NCBI GenBank assembly: GCA_937864925.1 | Contig: CALMFH010000149.1 | Coordinates: 1-32,178 of the forward strand | From: an uncultured Alphaproteobacteria bacterium | GTDB taxonomy: Bacteria; Pseudomonadota; Alphaproteobacteria; Rhizobiales; Ancalomicrobiaceae | Direction of reading: 5' to 3' | DNA length: 32,178 nt | Shown: positions 23,567 through 31,510 of the stretch, piece after piece | Numbering within the stretch: the stretch's first letter is position 1 | How the letters are laid out: every line of letters begins with the position of its first letter | Made by a program: the position numbers and the translations under genes | The notes under the pieces: model-generated | The model's database searches: none | What the model saw: the letters and a program-made list of their open reading frames with translations, nothing else | Told to the model about the DNA's origin: nothing

Positions 23567-25926
23567 TCCCGCGTCTTGAGGACCTCGATGAGGTCCAACC
23601 GGTCGATGCGCCGTCGGACCACCGCCGCCGAGGCGAAGGCGGCGAAGATCACCACCGCGCTCGCCCAGGCATAGACCTCCGGCCCGACCACGATCGGCAC
23701 CCGATAGAGCTCGCTCTCGAAGGCTCGCACCATCGCTTCGGCGATGCCGCGGCCGATCACCCAGCCGAGCGGTTGCGCCGCGAGCGTCAACAGCGCCAGT
23801 TCGGCGAGCAGGATCCCCGACACCTCGCCGCGCGACAGACCGAGGACGCGCAGGCTCGCCATCTCGCGCCCCTGTTCGGAGAGCGAGATCCGCGCGAAAT
23901 TGTAGACCACCCCGAAGGCGATGATCATCCCGAGCGACACGTAGACGGCGATCATGATGTACATGTTCTCGGCCAGGGTCTCGCGGAACTTGATCAGCGC
24001 CATGCGCTGCAGGGTGACGAAGCCGGCGACGGGGGTCGTCTTGAGTTTGTCGAAGAAGGCCGCGCGTTTCGCTTCGTCGTAGGCGACGTGGACGCCGTCG
24101 ACCAGCGCCCCCTCGCGCATCATGCGATTGGCGGCGCCGAGATCCATGTAGGCGTCGAGGCCGAGATAGCCCTCGATGATCACCGTCACCGGCACCTCGA
24201 CCCGTCGCCGATCCCGTTCCAGGAGTTCGACCTCGACCAGATCGCCGACCTCGACGTGGAGGATGCGGGCGAGCATGTCGGAGAGTGCGATGCCCTCCTC
24301 CGGCAGGGTCACGGGCACGAAACCGCGACCGAGGACGCGGGAGAGATCGCCGCCGCGCGGCTTGCCCGAAATCGCCACCCGCCGCTCGACCGCGCCGTTG
24401 CGGATCTTCACCGGGATCGAACGATAGGGCTCCACGGTCAGCACACCGGGTAGCGCGGCGACATCGGAGAGCGCCGACCAGGAGCGAGCGTGGGCGAAGC
24501 CGACGCTCGAATCCTGACGGTTGGCGCGGTTGAAGGTGACGTCGATCATCAGTTCGGTCGAACCGAAAACCCACAGCGTCCCGACCAGCACCGAGACCGA
24601 CAGGGCGATGCCGAAGACCGAGCCGAGGCTGCGCATCGGCTTGTGGGAGACGTGGCGGATGACCATCACCAGGGTCTGGCGGACGGCGAGAAGCCGATAG
24701 AGGCGATCGGCGAGACCGTGGCGATAACGTGCCGGTGCCGGCGGCTGCATCGCCACCGCCGGCGGCAGTCGCACCACGCCGGCCACCGCCGCCGCCGCTC
24801 CGCCGAAAGCCGCGGTCAGAGTCACCGCCAGGGCGATGATCCAGGTGCTCACCTCCATACGGAAGACCAGGAAGGGGAAGTGGTAGAAGTCGCCGTAGAG
24901 CCGGGCCATACCGTTGCCGAGCCAGGTACCGAGGCCGACGCCGAGGATCGAGCCGATCACGGCGATCGCAGCGACGAATTCGAGATAGTGGGCGCCGACG
25001 GCGAGATCGGAGTAGCCGAGCGCCTTCAGAAGACCGATCTGCTCGCGCTCGAGCGCGATCAGCCGGGTCAGGGTCATGTTGACCAGGAAGGCGGCGACCA
25101 CCAGGAAGATCGGCGGCAGGATCCGCGCCATCGCCTCCAGCTGCTTGAGCTCGGCGTCGAGGAAGGCGTGGCTGGTCTGGTCCTTGCGGCCGTAGGCGCC
25201 GAGGCCGCCGTAGCGGGTGAGCATACCGTCGAGGCGTTGGATCACGTCGGCGACCGAGGCGTCGCGCATCAGCGCGACATGGACGGTGGAGAAGGCGCCG
25301 GTGAGATCCCAGGCGGCGGCGAGCGCCTTCTCCGACATCCAGACGATGCCGAAGCGGCGGTCGTCGGGCATGAGATCACCGGGTCCCATGGCGTAGACGT
25401 ATTCCGGCGAGAGGGCGATGCCGACGATCTCGAGCACCCGCTTGCGGCCGTTGATCAGCGCGGAGAAGGTCGCGCCCGGTTCGAACCGATTGGCCTTGGC
25501 GAAAGGCTCGCTCACCACCACCTCGCGATCGTCACCGGGAGTGGGCTTGCGGCCGCGCATCATGTGCAGCAGGTCGAGGCGCTGCTCGCGCCAGTCGGGC
25601 AGCGACACCATCATCGCCGAGGCCGGCTCGATCATGCCGGGCAGGTCCAGAAGCGCCAGCTTGGAGACGCGCGGCTCGACGGCGGCGACGCCGGGAATGT
25701 GGGCGATCTCGTCGGCGAAGACGGCCGGCGCCCGCGTCAGATCGGCGAAGACGTCGGCGAAGCGGTTGCGCTCGTAATAGGCGGCACGGGTGTCGCTCAG
25801 CGAGGCATGGGTGCCGACGCCGAGGATCAGGGTCGCCGCGCCGGCGGCCATGACCAGGGCGATGGCCAACGCCTGGGGCCAGAGGCGGATCAGATCCCGC
25901 AGCAGCTTGCGACGCAGCGCGCTCAT
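23563..25926 (-). CDS. ABC3-type (FtsX-like) transporter permease, 787 aa
   Basis: A large inner-membrane permease with two FtsX/MacB-type halves. The first membrane segment is LWPQALAIALVMAAGAATLIL (about 15-35), then a MacB-like periplasmic domain, then a three-segment FtsX block (about 270-390: ILPPIFLVVAAFLVNMTLTRLIAL onward). A second anchor is SLGSVFGIALSVSVLVGTLWVF, followed by another periplasmic domain and a C-terminal FtsX block (about 655-775). Members of this class do mechanotransmission or lipoprotein/peptide/lipid export rather than classic channel transport. The stop overlaps the adaptor start; the ATPase gene ends four bases upstream. It resembles DevC/LolE-like systems but is larger because both halves are in one chain. 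Confidence 0.9.
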   Translation of the reverse strand: MSALRRKLLRDLIRLWPQALAIALVMAAGAATLILGVGTHASLSDTRAAYYERNRFADVFADLTRAPAVFADEIAHIPGVAAVEPRVSKLALLDLPGMIEPASAMMVSLPDWREQRLDLLHMMRGRKPTPGDDREVVVSEPFAKANRFEPGATFSALINGRKRVLEIVGIALSPEYVYAMGPGDLMPDDRRFGIVWMSEKALAAAWDLTGAFSTVHVALMRDASVADVIQRLDGMLTRYGGLGAYGRKDQTSHAFLDAELKQLEAMARILPPIFLVVAAFLVNMTLTRLIALEREQIGLLKALGYSDLAVGAHYLEFVAAIAVIGSILGVGLGTWLGNGMARLYGDFYHFPFLVFRMEVSTWIIALAVTLTAAFGGAAAAVAGVVRLPPAVAMQPPAPARYRHGLADRLYRLLAVRQTLVMVIRHVSHKPMRSLGSVFGIALSVSVLVGTLWVFGSTELMIDVTFNRANRQDSSVGFAHARSWSALSDVAALPGVLTVEPYRSIPVKIRNGAVERRVAISGKPRGGDLSRVLGRGFVPVTLPEEGIALSDMLARILHVEVGDLVEVELLERDRRRVEVPVTVIIEGYLGLDAYMDLGAANRMMREGALVDGVHVAYDEAKRAAFFDKLKTTPVAGFVTLQRMALIKFRETLAENMYIMIAVYVSLGMIIAFGVVYNFARISLSEQGREMASLRVLGLSRGEVSGILLAELALLTLAAQPLGWVIGRGIAEAMVRAFESELYRVPIVVGPEVYAWASAVVIFAAFASAAVVRRRIDRLDLIEVLKTRE

Positions 25927-25930
25927 CGCT

Positions 25931-26638
25931 TCACCACGAGATGACCGAGGGCGGTTTGCGCTCGGCGTTCACATGGGTCGACAGGATGCGGCCGTCGCCG
26001 AAGTGGACGACGCGGTGGGCGATCTCCTGGATGGCGGCGTTGTGGGTGATGACCAGGGTGGTGGCGCCCAGGTCGGCGTTGACCCGGACGAGGGCCTCGA
26101 GGACGCGGACACCGGTCTGCGAATCGAGAGCGCCGGTCGGCTCGTCGCAGAGCAGCACCTCGGGGCGCTTGGCGATGGCGCGGGCGATCGCCACCCGCTG
26201 CTGTTCGCCACCGGAGAGCTGGGCGGGAAAATGGTCGAGCCGGTCGGCGAGGCCGACGATCTCGAGCGCCTCCTCGGCGCGCATCGGGTCGCGGGCGATC
26301 TCGGTGACCAGTTGGACGTTCTCGCGCGCCGTCAGGCTCGGCACCAGATTGTAGAACTGGAAGACGAAGCCGACGTGGTCGCGGCGATAGAGGGTGAGTT
26401 CACGCTCGGCCATGGTGGCGAGCGGATGGTCGGTGAACCACACCTCGCCCGAGGTGGCGCGATCGAGGCCGCCGATGATGTTGAGAAAGGTCGACTTGCC
26501 CGAACCGGAGGGACCGAGGAGGACCACGAACTCGCCGCGCGTCGCATCGAAGTCGATACCGCGCAGCGCCTGCACCTCCAGCGCCCCGGTCGCATAGACC
26601 TTGGTGAGGGCGCGGGTGCGAAAGATCGTCTCGGCCAT
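25931..26638 (-). CDS. ABC transporter ATP-binding protein (LolD/MacB class)
   Basis: A 235-residue ATPase of the LolD/FtsE/MacB class. Walker A is GPSGSGKST, the Q-loop region is [20 protein letters not shown], the signature is [15 protein letters not shown], Walker B is [13 protein letters not shown] and the H-loop is LVITHN. It powers the FtsX-like permease encoded four bases downstream. The start at ATG 26638 gives the normal family N-terminus ([18 protein letters not shown]); an in-frame ATG at 26743 would add 35 Arg-rich residues and is unlikely. It is the first gene of the three-gene exporter operon, with a 189-base gap to soxZ upstream. Confidence 0.92.
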   Translation of the reverse strand: MAETIFRTRALTKVYATGALEVQALRGIDFDATRGEFVVLLGPSGSGKSTFLNIIGGLDRATSGEVWFTDHPLATMAERELTLYRRDHVGFVFQFYNLVPSLTARENVQLVTEIARDPMRAEEALEIVGLADRLDHFPAQLSGGEQQRVAIARAIAKRPEVLLCDEPTGALDSQTGVRVLEALVRVNADLGATTLVITHNAAIQEIAHRVVHFGDGRILSTHVNAERKPPSVISW

Positions 26639-26827
26639 GGGCGACGCTCGACTTCTGATCGGCGCCGACCTTACACCCACCTCTCTCGCTTGTCGCTTCG
26701 CCGGAGCCCGTAGGGGGCGGCGCGGAGCCGACCCGAGGCGCACCGCCGTGCGACGCGTGGCGTCGCGAACCGGACCGCGGTGACGTGATCACCCCGTCGA
26801 TCCGGTGGGGCCTGCTCCGGCGACGCG

Positions 26828-27151
26828 TCAGTTCACGGTGACGTCGACGGTCTCGGTGATCACCGACCCGTCGTCGTCGTACCATTCGAACTGCAGCTTC
26901 GAGGTCTCCTCGAGCTTCAGATAGAAGGTCAGGAAGGGGTCGGCCGACACCGAGGTGTTGAAGTCGGAGGAGAAGACCTCCTTGCCGTTGGCCTTGCAGA
27001 CGAACTTGTTGAGGATCTTGCGCGGCAGGGTGGCGCCGGACTCGTCCTTGCGGTTGCCCGATTCCATCGCGTGCTTGACCAGGGTCTTCACCTGGAAGAC
27101 CTCACCCTTCTTCACCGTCGCCGGGAGTCTGATGCGGGGCTTCTCGGCCAT
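26828..27151 (-). CDS. soxZ: SoxZ, sulfur-oxidation carrier partner protein, without an adjacent soxY
   Basis: A 107-residue immunoglobulin-like beta-sandwich protein. PRIRLPATVKKGEVFQVKTLVKHAMESGNRKD at the N-terminus, the strand FVCKANGKEVFSSDFNTSVSADPFLTFYLK and the end SVITETVDVTVN are highly characteristic of SoxZ. SoxZ normally dimerises in the periplasm with SoxY, whose C-terminal GGCGG cysteine carries the sulfur intermediates. SoxZ is exported with SoxY and has no signal peptide itself, which fits. No soxY is visible in the window; the gene follows a duplicated tetrahaem cytochrome by 87 bases. Either soxY lies elsewhere in the genome or this SoxZ has another partner. Confidence 0.92.
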   Translation of the reverse strand: MAEKPRIRLPATVKKGEVFQVKTLVKHAMESGNRKDESGATLPRKILNKFVCKANGKEVFSSDFNTSVSADPFLTFYLKLEETSKLQFEWYDDDGSVITETVDVTVN

Positions 27152-27186
27152 GTCGTCGGTCCTTCTCGATGTCTGCGATCGTCCGG

Positions 27187-27221
27187 GGCCGGCGACCGGG
27201 TGATATCACCGGTCGCGGCCG
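27187..27221. repeat. Long imperfect dyad in the cytochrome-soxZ intergenic gap
   Basis: GTGATATCAC is a perfect 10-bp centre at about 27200-27209. It is extended by GCGACCGG on the left and CGGTCGC then GGCC on the right, with one or two bulged bases. It lies in the 87-base gap between the tetrahaem gene and soxZ, so on the transcript it can fold into a strong hairpin; as DNA it could be an operator for soxZ. Confidence 0.5.
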
Positions 27222-27238
27222 CCGAGCGGGGGTTCGGG

Positions 27239-28582
27239 TCAGCGCTGCGACGGCAGCGTCTGGATGTAGGCCAGGATGCCGACCGCAGCCTCGCGCGGCA
27301 GCGCCATCAACGGCGGCATCGGCTCTCCGGGATGGCCGTTGAGGATGCCGTGGAGCGAGCGCCACGGATCGGTGACGGCGATACGGCCGAGCGGCGGCAT
27401 GGTGCGGATCTCGCGCCCATCGGTGCCGTGACAGGGGGCGCAGATGGTGTGGTAGTGCGAGGTGAAGCGCTCCGCCTGCCCACGCGAGCGCCGGGTCGAA
27501 CGGTCGATGTACTCGTCCATGTCGAGCTGGCCACGGGAGATGAAGTTGGCGAGGTCGAGCCGATCACGCGGCGTCAACAGCTTGGCATAGCCGTGCAGCG
27601 GGTCGGAGAAGCGCGCCACGATCCGTCCGCTGTCGGCGCCGAACAGGGCGTTGATGCCCTTGGCCTGGGCCTTGTTCTCGCCGGCCGAAGCGGAGCCCGT
27701 CTTGCCACGATAGTCCCAGCCGTGACACTCCTTGCAGCGCCAGGTGGTGCGCGGTTCGACGCCCTTCGGCGGGGTGCCCGAATAGGCGGGATTGAGGCCT
27801 TCCGGCACCTCGCGACCGTTCTCCTTGTACCAGGTGTCGTAGAGACGCCCGCCACGGACGATCGAGGCGAGGAGGTCACGGGTCGGCAGGTTCTGGATGT
27901 GGGCGAGGATGTCGACCAGCGTCGCCCGATCGAGCACCCGGAGCGCCGGCATGGTGCCGTTGGGGTGGCCGTTGAGCAGAGTGTGCATGGCGTGCCACGG
28001 GTTCTCGCGGGCGACGTCGCCGAGCGGCCGGGTCTCGACCAGCGCCTGACCGTCGTTGCCGTGGCAGTTGGCGCAGATCGTCTGGAAATAGACGTTGCCG
28101 TTGGGCGCCCAGCCCTTGGCGCGCAGCGTCGCCGGCTCGATCGTGTCGTCCATGACGATCTGGCCCTTGGCGACGAAGAGGGCGAGATCGGCGATGTCCT
28201 GCTCCTTCAGGAAGTCGCGGTAGCGGTGAGTGGTGTCGCCGAGGATGCGGACGATTTCGCCGACGTCGGCGCCGACCTTGCGGTCGATACCGACGGCGAG
28301 TCCGGTCTGGCCGACGCGCTCGCCGACGCCGCCCTTGCCGCGATAGTCCCAGCCGTGGCAGTCGATGCAGCGGCCGGGCCGAGTGCCCGCCTGCTCCTGC
28401 GACCGCTCCGCCTTGCGCAGGTTGTCGGCACCGATCTCCTTGGCCCAGTCCTCGTAGAGGCGGCCACCGCGGGCGATGGTCGCGGCCTCGTCCTCTCCGG
28501 CCAACACCGCACCCGATCCCGACCAGAGCGAACCCAGGGCGGCGAGGACCGCGCCGACCACGGCGCCACGTATCCGAATCAT
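27239..28582 (-). CDS. Periplasmic tetrahaem c-type cytochrome built of two tandem dihaem repeats
   Basis: A 447-residue secreted cytochrome. The signal peptide covers about 1-28 (GAVVGAVLAALGSLWSGSGAVLA). Four CxxCH haem sites are at C72-H76, C170-H174, C283-H287 and C381-H385. Residues 37-235 and 242-445 are clearly homologous: RGGRLY(E/D)xW, CHGWDYRGK, QTICANCHGNDG versus HTICAPCHGTDG, LNGHPNGTMP versus LNGHPGEPMP, and ILAHIQNLP versus ILAYIQTLP. So a dihaem ancestor was duplicated. LNGHP-x-x-MP probably provides the Met axial ligand of one haem per repeat. The ATG at 28582 has AGGAAG upstream. I do not know a named function for this family; the place between fcc/NapC genes and soxZ points to sulfur-compound electron transfer. 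A thiosulfate/tetrathionate-type dehydrogenase or a pure electron carrier are both possible. Confidence 0.88.
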   Translation of the reverse strand: MIRIRGAVVGAVLAALGSLWSGSGAVLAGEDEAATIARGGRLYEDWAKEIGADNLRKAERSQEQAGTRPGRCIDCHGWDYRGKGGVGERVGQTGLAVGIDRKVGADVGEIVRILGDTTHRYRDFLKEQDIADLALFVAKGQIVMDDTIEPATLRAKGWAPNGNVYFQTICANCHGNDGQALVETRPLGDVARENPWHAMHTLLNGHPNGTMPALRVLDRATLVDILAHIQNLPTRDLLASIVRGGRLYDTWYKENGREVPEGLNPAYSGTPPKGVEPRTTWRCKECHGWDYRGKTGSASAGENKAQAKGINALFGADSGRIVARFSDPLHGYAKLLTPRDRLDLANFISRGQLDMDEYIDRSTRRSRGQAERFTSHYHTICAPCHGTDGREIRTMPPLGRIAVTDPWRSLHGILNGHPGEPMPPLMALPREAAVGILAYIQTLPSQR

Positions 28583-28960
28583 CTTCGTTCTTCCTGCTCT
28601 CGACGATCCGCCCGCCGGGACGCGGTCGGATCGTCGGCCGATTCGTCGATCGGGTCCGCGTGTCGCGGCCGCGACCGGCGGCCGGATCACGTGGCCCGCA
28701 CCTCGTGATGGCGGCCGACGACGCTCACGCGCCGGGCCGCCGAAGGACTGCGACCGTCCTCTGCCGAACACGGCTCGGGGACGTCGCACCCGGAACACCG
28801 TCGATCATCGCCGATGCCCGATGATTTCCATGCTCGGCTCGTGGCATTCGGAGCGATCCGGATGTCACGCGCTTCGCGTCTCCACCGGCCGCCGCCCGTC
28901 AGGCTCGGCTCGGCTCGGCGCAGGAAGTTTCGAACCATTCGAAACTTCCTGCGTCCGGTC
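28583..28960. other. 378-base intergenic region: hairpin, pentamer repeat and likely promoter of the tetrahaem-soxZ pair
   Basis: I see no supported gene here. At the NapC-proximal end is a very strong stem-loop (28919-28953) flanked by three copies of GGCTC (28902-28916). The rest is GC-rich without clear -35/-10 boxes on the minus strand, although a promoter for the cytochrome gene at 28582 would be expected here because of the long gap. Confidence 0.55.
28919..28953 (-). terminator. Perfect 16-bp stem-loop right after the NapC/NirT-like gene
   Basis: CGCAGGAAGTTTCGAA (28919-28934) and its exact reverse complement (28938-28953) are separated by only CCA. On the minus strand it begins seven bases after the stop of the NapC-like gene. 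There is no T-run after it (the flank reads CCGAGCCGAG), so it may be a 3'-end stabiliser, a Rho-assisted terminator or a DNA-binding palindrome. Confidence 0.72.
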
Positions 28961-29530
28961 TCAGTCGCCCTCGTAGCCCTGCGGCAGTTCGTGGACGATG
29001 CCCTTGTGGCAGTCGATACAGGTCTTGCCTTCCTGCATCGCCACCGGATGCTTCAGCTTGGCGCGCCGGCCCTGCTCTTCGAGGTTCATCGCCCCGAAGG
29101 CGTGGCAGTTGCGGCATTCACGCGAACCGGTCGATGCCATCTTCGCCCAGACGCGCTTGGCCATGTCGAGGCGGTGTTCCTCGAACTTCTCCTTGGTGTC
29201 GATGGTGCCGAGGATCGTGTGATACACGTCCTTGACCGCCATGACCTTGGCCATCAGCTTCGGGCCGAACTCCTTCGGCACGTGGCAGTCGTTGCACTCG
29301 GCCCGGACGCCGGTGCGGTTCTGAAAATGGATCGTCTTCTTGTACTCCGCATAGGGTCCGTTCTCCATCTCGTGACACGAGATGCAGAACTCCATGCGGT
29401 TGGTGAACTGGGCGAAGACGTTGAAGCCGCCGAAGAATACGGCCATCACGGCGGCGCCGGCGAAAAGTAGACCCAACGCGCCGCCCGTGAGCCAGGACGG
29501 CGTGAGCCATCGTTTGATACTTGCGAACAC
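28961..29530 (-). CDS. NapC/NirT-family membrane-anchored tetrahaem c-type cytochrome
   Basis: A 189-residue quinol-linked cytochrome. A single N-terminal membrane anchor (TGGALGLLFAGAAVMAVFFGGF, about 15-36) is followed by a periplasmic domain with four CxxCH sites at C49-H53, C79-H83, C139-H143 and C171-H175. MEFCISCHEM, HFQNRTGVRAECNDCHVP and HPVAMQEGKTCIDCHKGI are typical NapC/NirT/CymA blocks. These proteins exchange electrons between the quinone pool and periplasmic partners. I chose the GTG at 29530, seven bases after GGGGAG; a GTG at 29548 would add six residues. It follows fccB by 71 bases on the same strand. NapC-type proteins normally accompany nitrate, nitrite, TMAO or similar reductases, none of which is present here, so its pairing with sulfide dehydrogenase is noteworthy. 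Confidence 0.9.
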   Translation of the reverse strand: MFASIKRWLTPSWLTGGALGLLFAGAAVMAVFFGGFNVFAQFTNRMEFCISCHEMENGPYAEYKKTIHFQNRTGVRAECNDCHVPKEFGPKLMAKVMAVKDVYHTILGTIDTKEKFEEHRLDMAKRVWAKMASTGSRECRNCHAFGAMNLEEQGRRAKLKHPVAMQEGKTCIDCHKGIVHELPQGYEGD

Positions 29531-29549
29531 GATCACGCTCCCCGGCACC

Positions 29550-29579
29550 GCGGACGGAGCGGGGCGTCACCCCGTCCGC
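29550..29579 (-). repeat. Intercistronic inverted repeat between fccB and the NapC-like gene
   Basis: GCGGACGG (29550-29557) and CCGTCCGC (29572-29579) are exact reverse complements with GGGG/CCCC able to pair inside. The hairpin lies in the 71-base gap just upstream of the NapC ribosome site and may tune expression of NapC relative to fccAB. Confidence 0.5.
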
Positions 29580-29601
29580 GCACCGTCGTTCGAGTTGGTC
29601 C

Positions 29602-30891
29602 TCAGCCCCAGATGTCCGCGGTGATGTTGCGGAACCAGCTCTGGGCGTAGAGGACCTCGCGCTTGCGGTCCTCGTCGGATGCGTCGATCGGCGACAGGCC
29701 GCCGGAGCCCTGCACCTCGGCGATGGCGTTCTTCTCGCCGTCGTAGGTGTAGACGCCCGCCACCGAGAAGGCGTGGTTCTCGCCGGCGATCGAGTAGCAG
29801 GTGTTGACGTAGGCCGGAGTCGGGGCAGGCTTGCCGGAAAGCAGCGCCACCACCGCCGCGGCGGTCACCTTGCCCTGGGAGTTCGCGGCATAGCCGGACT
29901 TGGGCATGGTGGCGGCGTCGGAGCCGTCACCGAGCACATGGATGCCGGCGACCTTCTTCGATTCGAAGGTGGCCTTGTTGACCGGCGCCCAGTTGCCCTC
30001 GGTGAGGCCGGCGTCGAAGGCGATCTTGCCTGCCCTCTGCGCCGGAATGACGTTGATCACCGCGGCCTTGATCGTGTCCATGTCGGTCTGCACCGCCATG
30101 CCGGCGACGTCGATCGCCGAGGGCTTGCCGCCCTTGGCCGCCGGCACCCACTCGATCATGCTCTTGTCGGTGCCGAAGCCGTAGAACTTCGTCCAGGCCT
30201 GTTCGAACAGCTTCTGCTTGGAGAAGGCGTCCTTGGTGTCGAGGATGATGATCTTCGACTTGGGCTTGTGGTGCTTGAAATAGTGGGCGACGAGGCTCGC
30301 CCGCTCGTAGGGGCCGGGCGGGCAACGGTAGGGGTTCGGCGGGGCGACCATGACGAAGACGCCACCGTCCGGCATCGCCTCGAGCTGCTTGCGCAGCAGC
30401 GCGGTCTGCGGACCGGCCTTCCAGGCGTGCGGGATGGTCTCGGCCGCTTCCGCGGTGTAGCCGGGCAGCGCGCCGAACACCATGTCGATGCCGGGCGCGA
30501 CGATGCAGCGGTCGTAGGGGAACTTCTGACCACCCTGGGTGGTGACCACCTTGGCGGCGCCGTCGATGCCGACGACGAGGTCGTGGACCACCTTGACGCC
30601 CGCCTTGGCGAGACCGGCGTAGCCGAACTTCAGGCTGTCGAGGGTGCGCTCACCGGAGAGCACCTCGTTCGACATGAAGCAGGTGTAGTAGTCCTTGTTG
30701 GCCTCGATCAGGGTCACCTCGATGGAGGGATCGGCCTTGCGGATGTACTTGGCGGCGGTGGCACCGGCCGGTCCGCCGCCGACCACCACCACCTTGCCAC
30801 CCGCGGCGCGGGCGACATGGGGGGCGGCGACGAGGGTCGAGGTGGTCGCACCGACACCGGCGATGAACTTGCGACGATCGATCGTGAACAT
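29602..30891 (-). CDS. fccB: Flavocytochrome c sulfide dehydrogenase, flavoprotein subunit FccB
   Basis: A 429-residue periplasmic flavoprotein that oxidises sulfide to sulfur/polysulfide and passes electrons to the FccA haems. The N-terminus is a Tat signal ([25 protein letters not shown]), with cleavage after residue 29. In mature numbering Cys71 becomes Cys42, the position that binds FAD covalently in Allochromatium FccB. Cys190 becomes Cys161, and Cys365 ([10 protein letters not shown]) sits about where Cys337 lies, so the redox disulfide is kept. The FAD motif is [18 protein letters not shown], and [18 protein letters not shown] is a family block. The ATG at 30891 follows GAGGAGG by eight bases. 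It starts 19 bases after fccA. The function is well supported. Confidence 0.95.
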   Translation of the reverse strand: MFTIDRRKFIAGVGATTSTLVAAPHVARAAGGKVVVVGGGPAGATAAKYIRKADPSIEVTLIEANKDYYTCFMSNEVLSGERTLDSLKFGYAGLAKAGVKVVHDLVVGIDGAAKVVTTQGGQKFPYDRCIVAPGIDMVFGALPGYTAEAAETIPHAWKAGPQTALLRKQLEAMPDGGVFVMVAPPNPYRCPPGPYERASLVAHYFKHHKPKSKIIILDTKDAFSKQKLFEQAWTKFYGFGTDKSMIEWVPAAKGGKPSAIDVAGMAVQTDMDTIKAAVINVIPAQRAGKIAFDAGLTEGNWAPVNKATFESKKVAGIHVLGDGSDAATMPKSGYAANSQGKVTAAAVVALLSGKPAPTPAYVNTCYSIAGENHAFSVAGVYTYDGEKNAIAEVQGSGGLSPIDASDEDRKREVLYAQSWFRNITADIWG

Positions 30892-30910
30892 GTGACTGAC
30901 CTCCTCGGGC

Positions 30911-31510
30911 TCACTTGACGCCGGCGTAGTAGTGGACGATCGGCTCGAAGGCACCGCGACCACCCTGTTCTTTCACCAGGGCGTCGAACTTGACCTTCTG
31001 CCGCTTCTCCGGCTCACGCTTGCCGTCGAGGAAGTCGTCGATCGAATACAGCAGGTACGGGAGCATCTGTCCGGCGAGCACGCCGACGCCTTCGCCGACC
31101 TTGCCCTCGTCCTCGTGACAGGACTCGCAGTACTTCTTGGCCAACGCCTTGCCGGCTTTGGCCTTGTCGGCGTCGACCTTCTGGCCCGGACGCTGGAACG
31201 GCTTGGTCTGGAAATGCTTGGCCATCGCCGCGATGTCGTCGTCGGAATAGCCCTTGGCGATACGACCCATCACCGTCGAGGGACGTTTGCCGGACTTGTA
31301 GTCCTTCATCGACAGAACGAAGTAGTCGACGGACAGCGACGCGATGGTCGGCGTCGCCGGACCGGTGCTCGAGCCGTCGGGGCCGTGGCAACCGGCGCAA
31401 GTGTTGGCCAGCATCTCCGGGCTCGCCTGGGCGAACGCGGAGGTCGTCAGGCCCGTGGCGCCGACGATGGCGACGATGCGAAGGAGTCGATGGAAGCTCG
31501 ACTTTGTCAT
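30911..31510 (-). CDS. fccA: Dihaem cytochrome c subunit of sulfide dehydrogenase, FccA
   Basis: A 199-residue secreted dihaem cytochrome. The signal peptide covers about 1-28 ([21 protein letters not shown]). Haem sites are C38-A-G-C-H42 ([10 protein letters not shown]) and C128-E-S-C-H132 ([10 protein letters not shown]), each in a class I c-type domain. [33 protein letters not shown] and [26 protein letters not shown] are internally related family blocks of c4/FccA type cytochromes. It forms the electron-accepting half of flavocytochrome c with FccB, encoded directly downstream. The ATG at 31510 follows GGGGGAAA. It is the first gene of the fcc operon. Confidence 0.93.
   Translation of the reverse strand: MTKSSFHRLLRIVAIVGATGLTTSAFAQASPEMLANTCAGCHGPDGSSTGPATPTIASLSVDYFVLSMKDYKSGKRPSTVMGRIAKGYSDDDIAAMAKHFQTKPFQRPGQKVDADKAKAGKALAKKYCESCHEDEGKVGEGVGVLAGQMLPYLLYSIDDFLDGKREPEKRQKVKFDALVKEQGGRGAFEPIVHYYAGVK

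Noticed and set aside
26779-26793. Short dyad GGTGA-N5-TCACC between soxZ and the ABC ATPase gene
   Set aside because: Only five-base arms; too weak to call as terminator or operator.
28961-29530. Part of a nitrate, nitrite or TMAO reductase operon
   Set aside because: NapC/NirT similarity alone would suggest it, but no such reductase genes are within the window.
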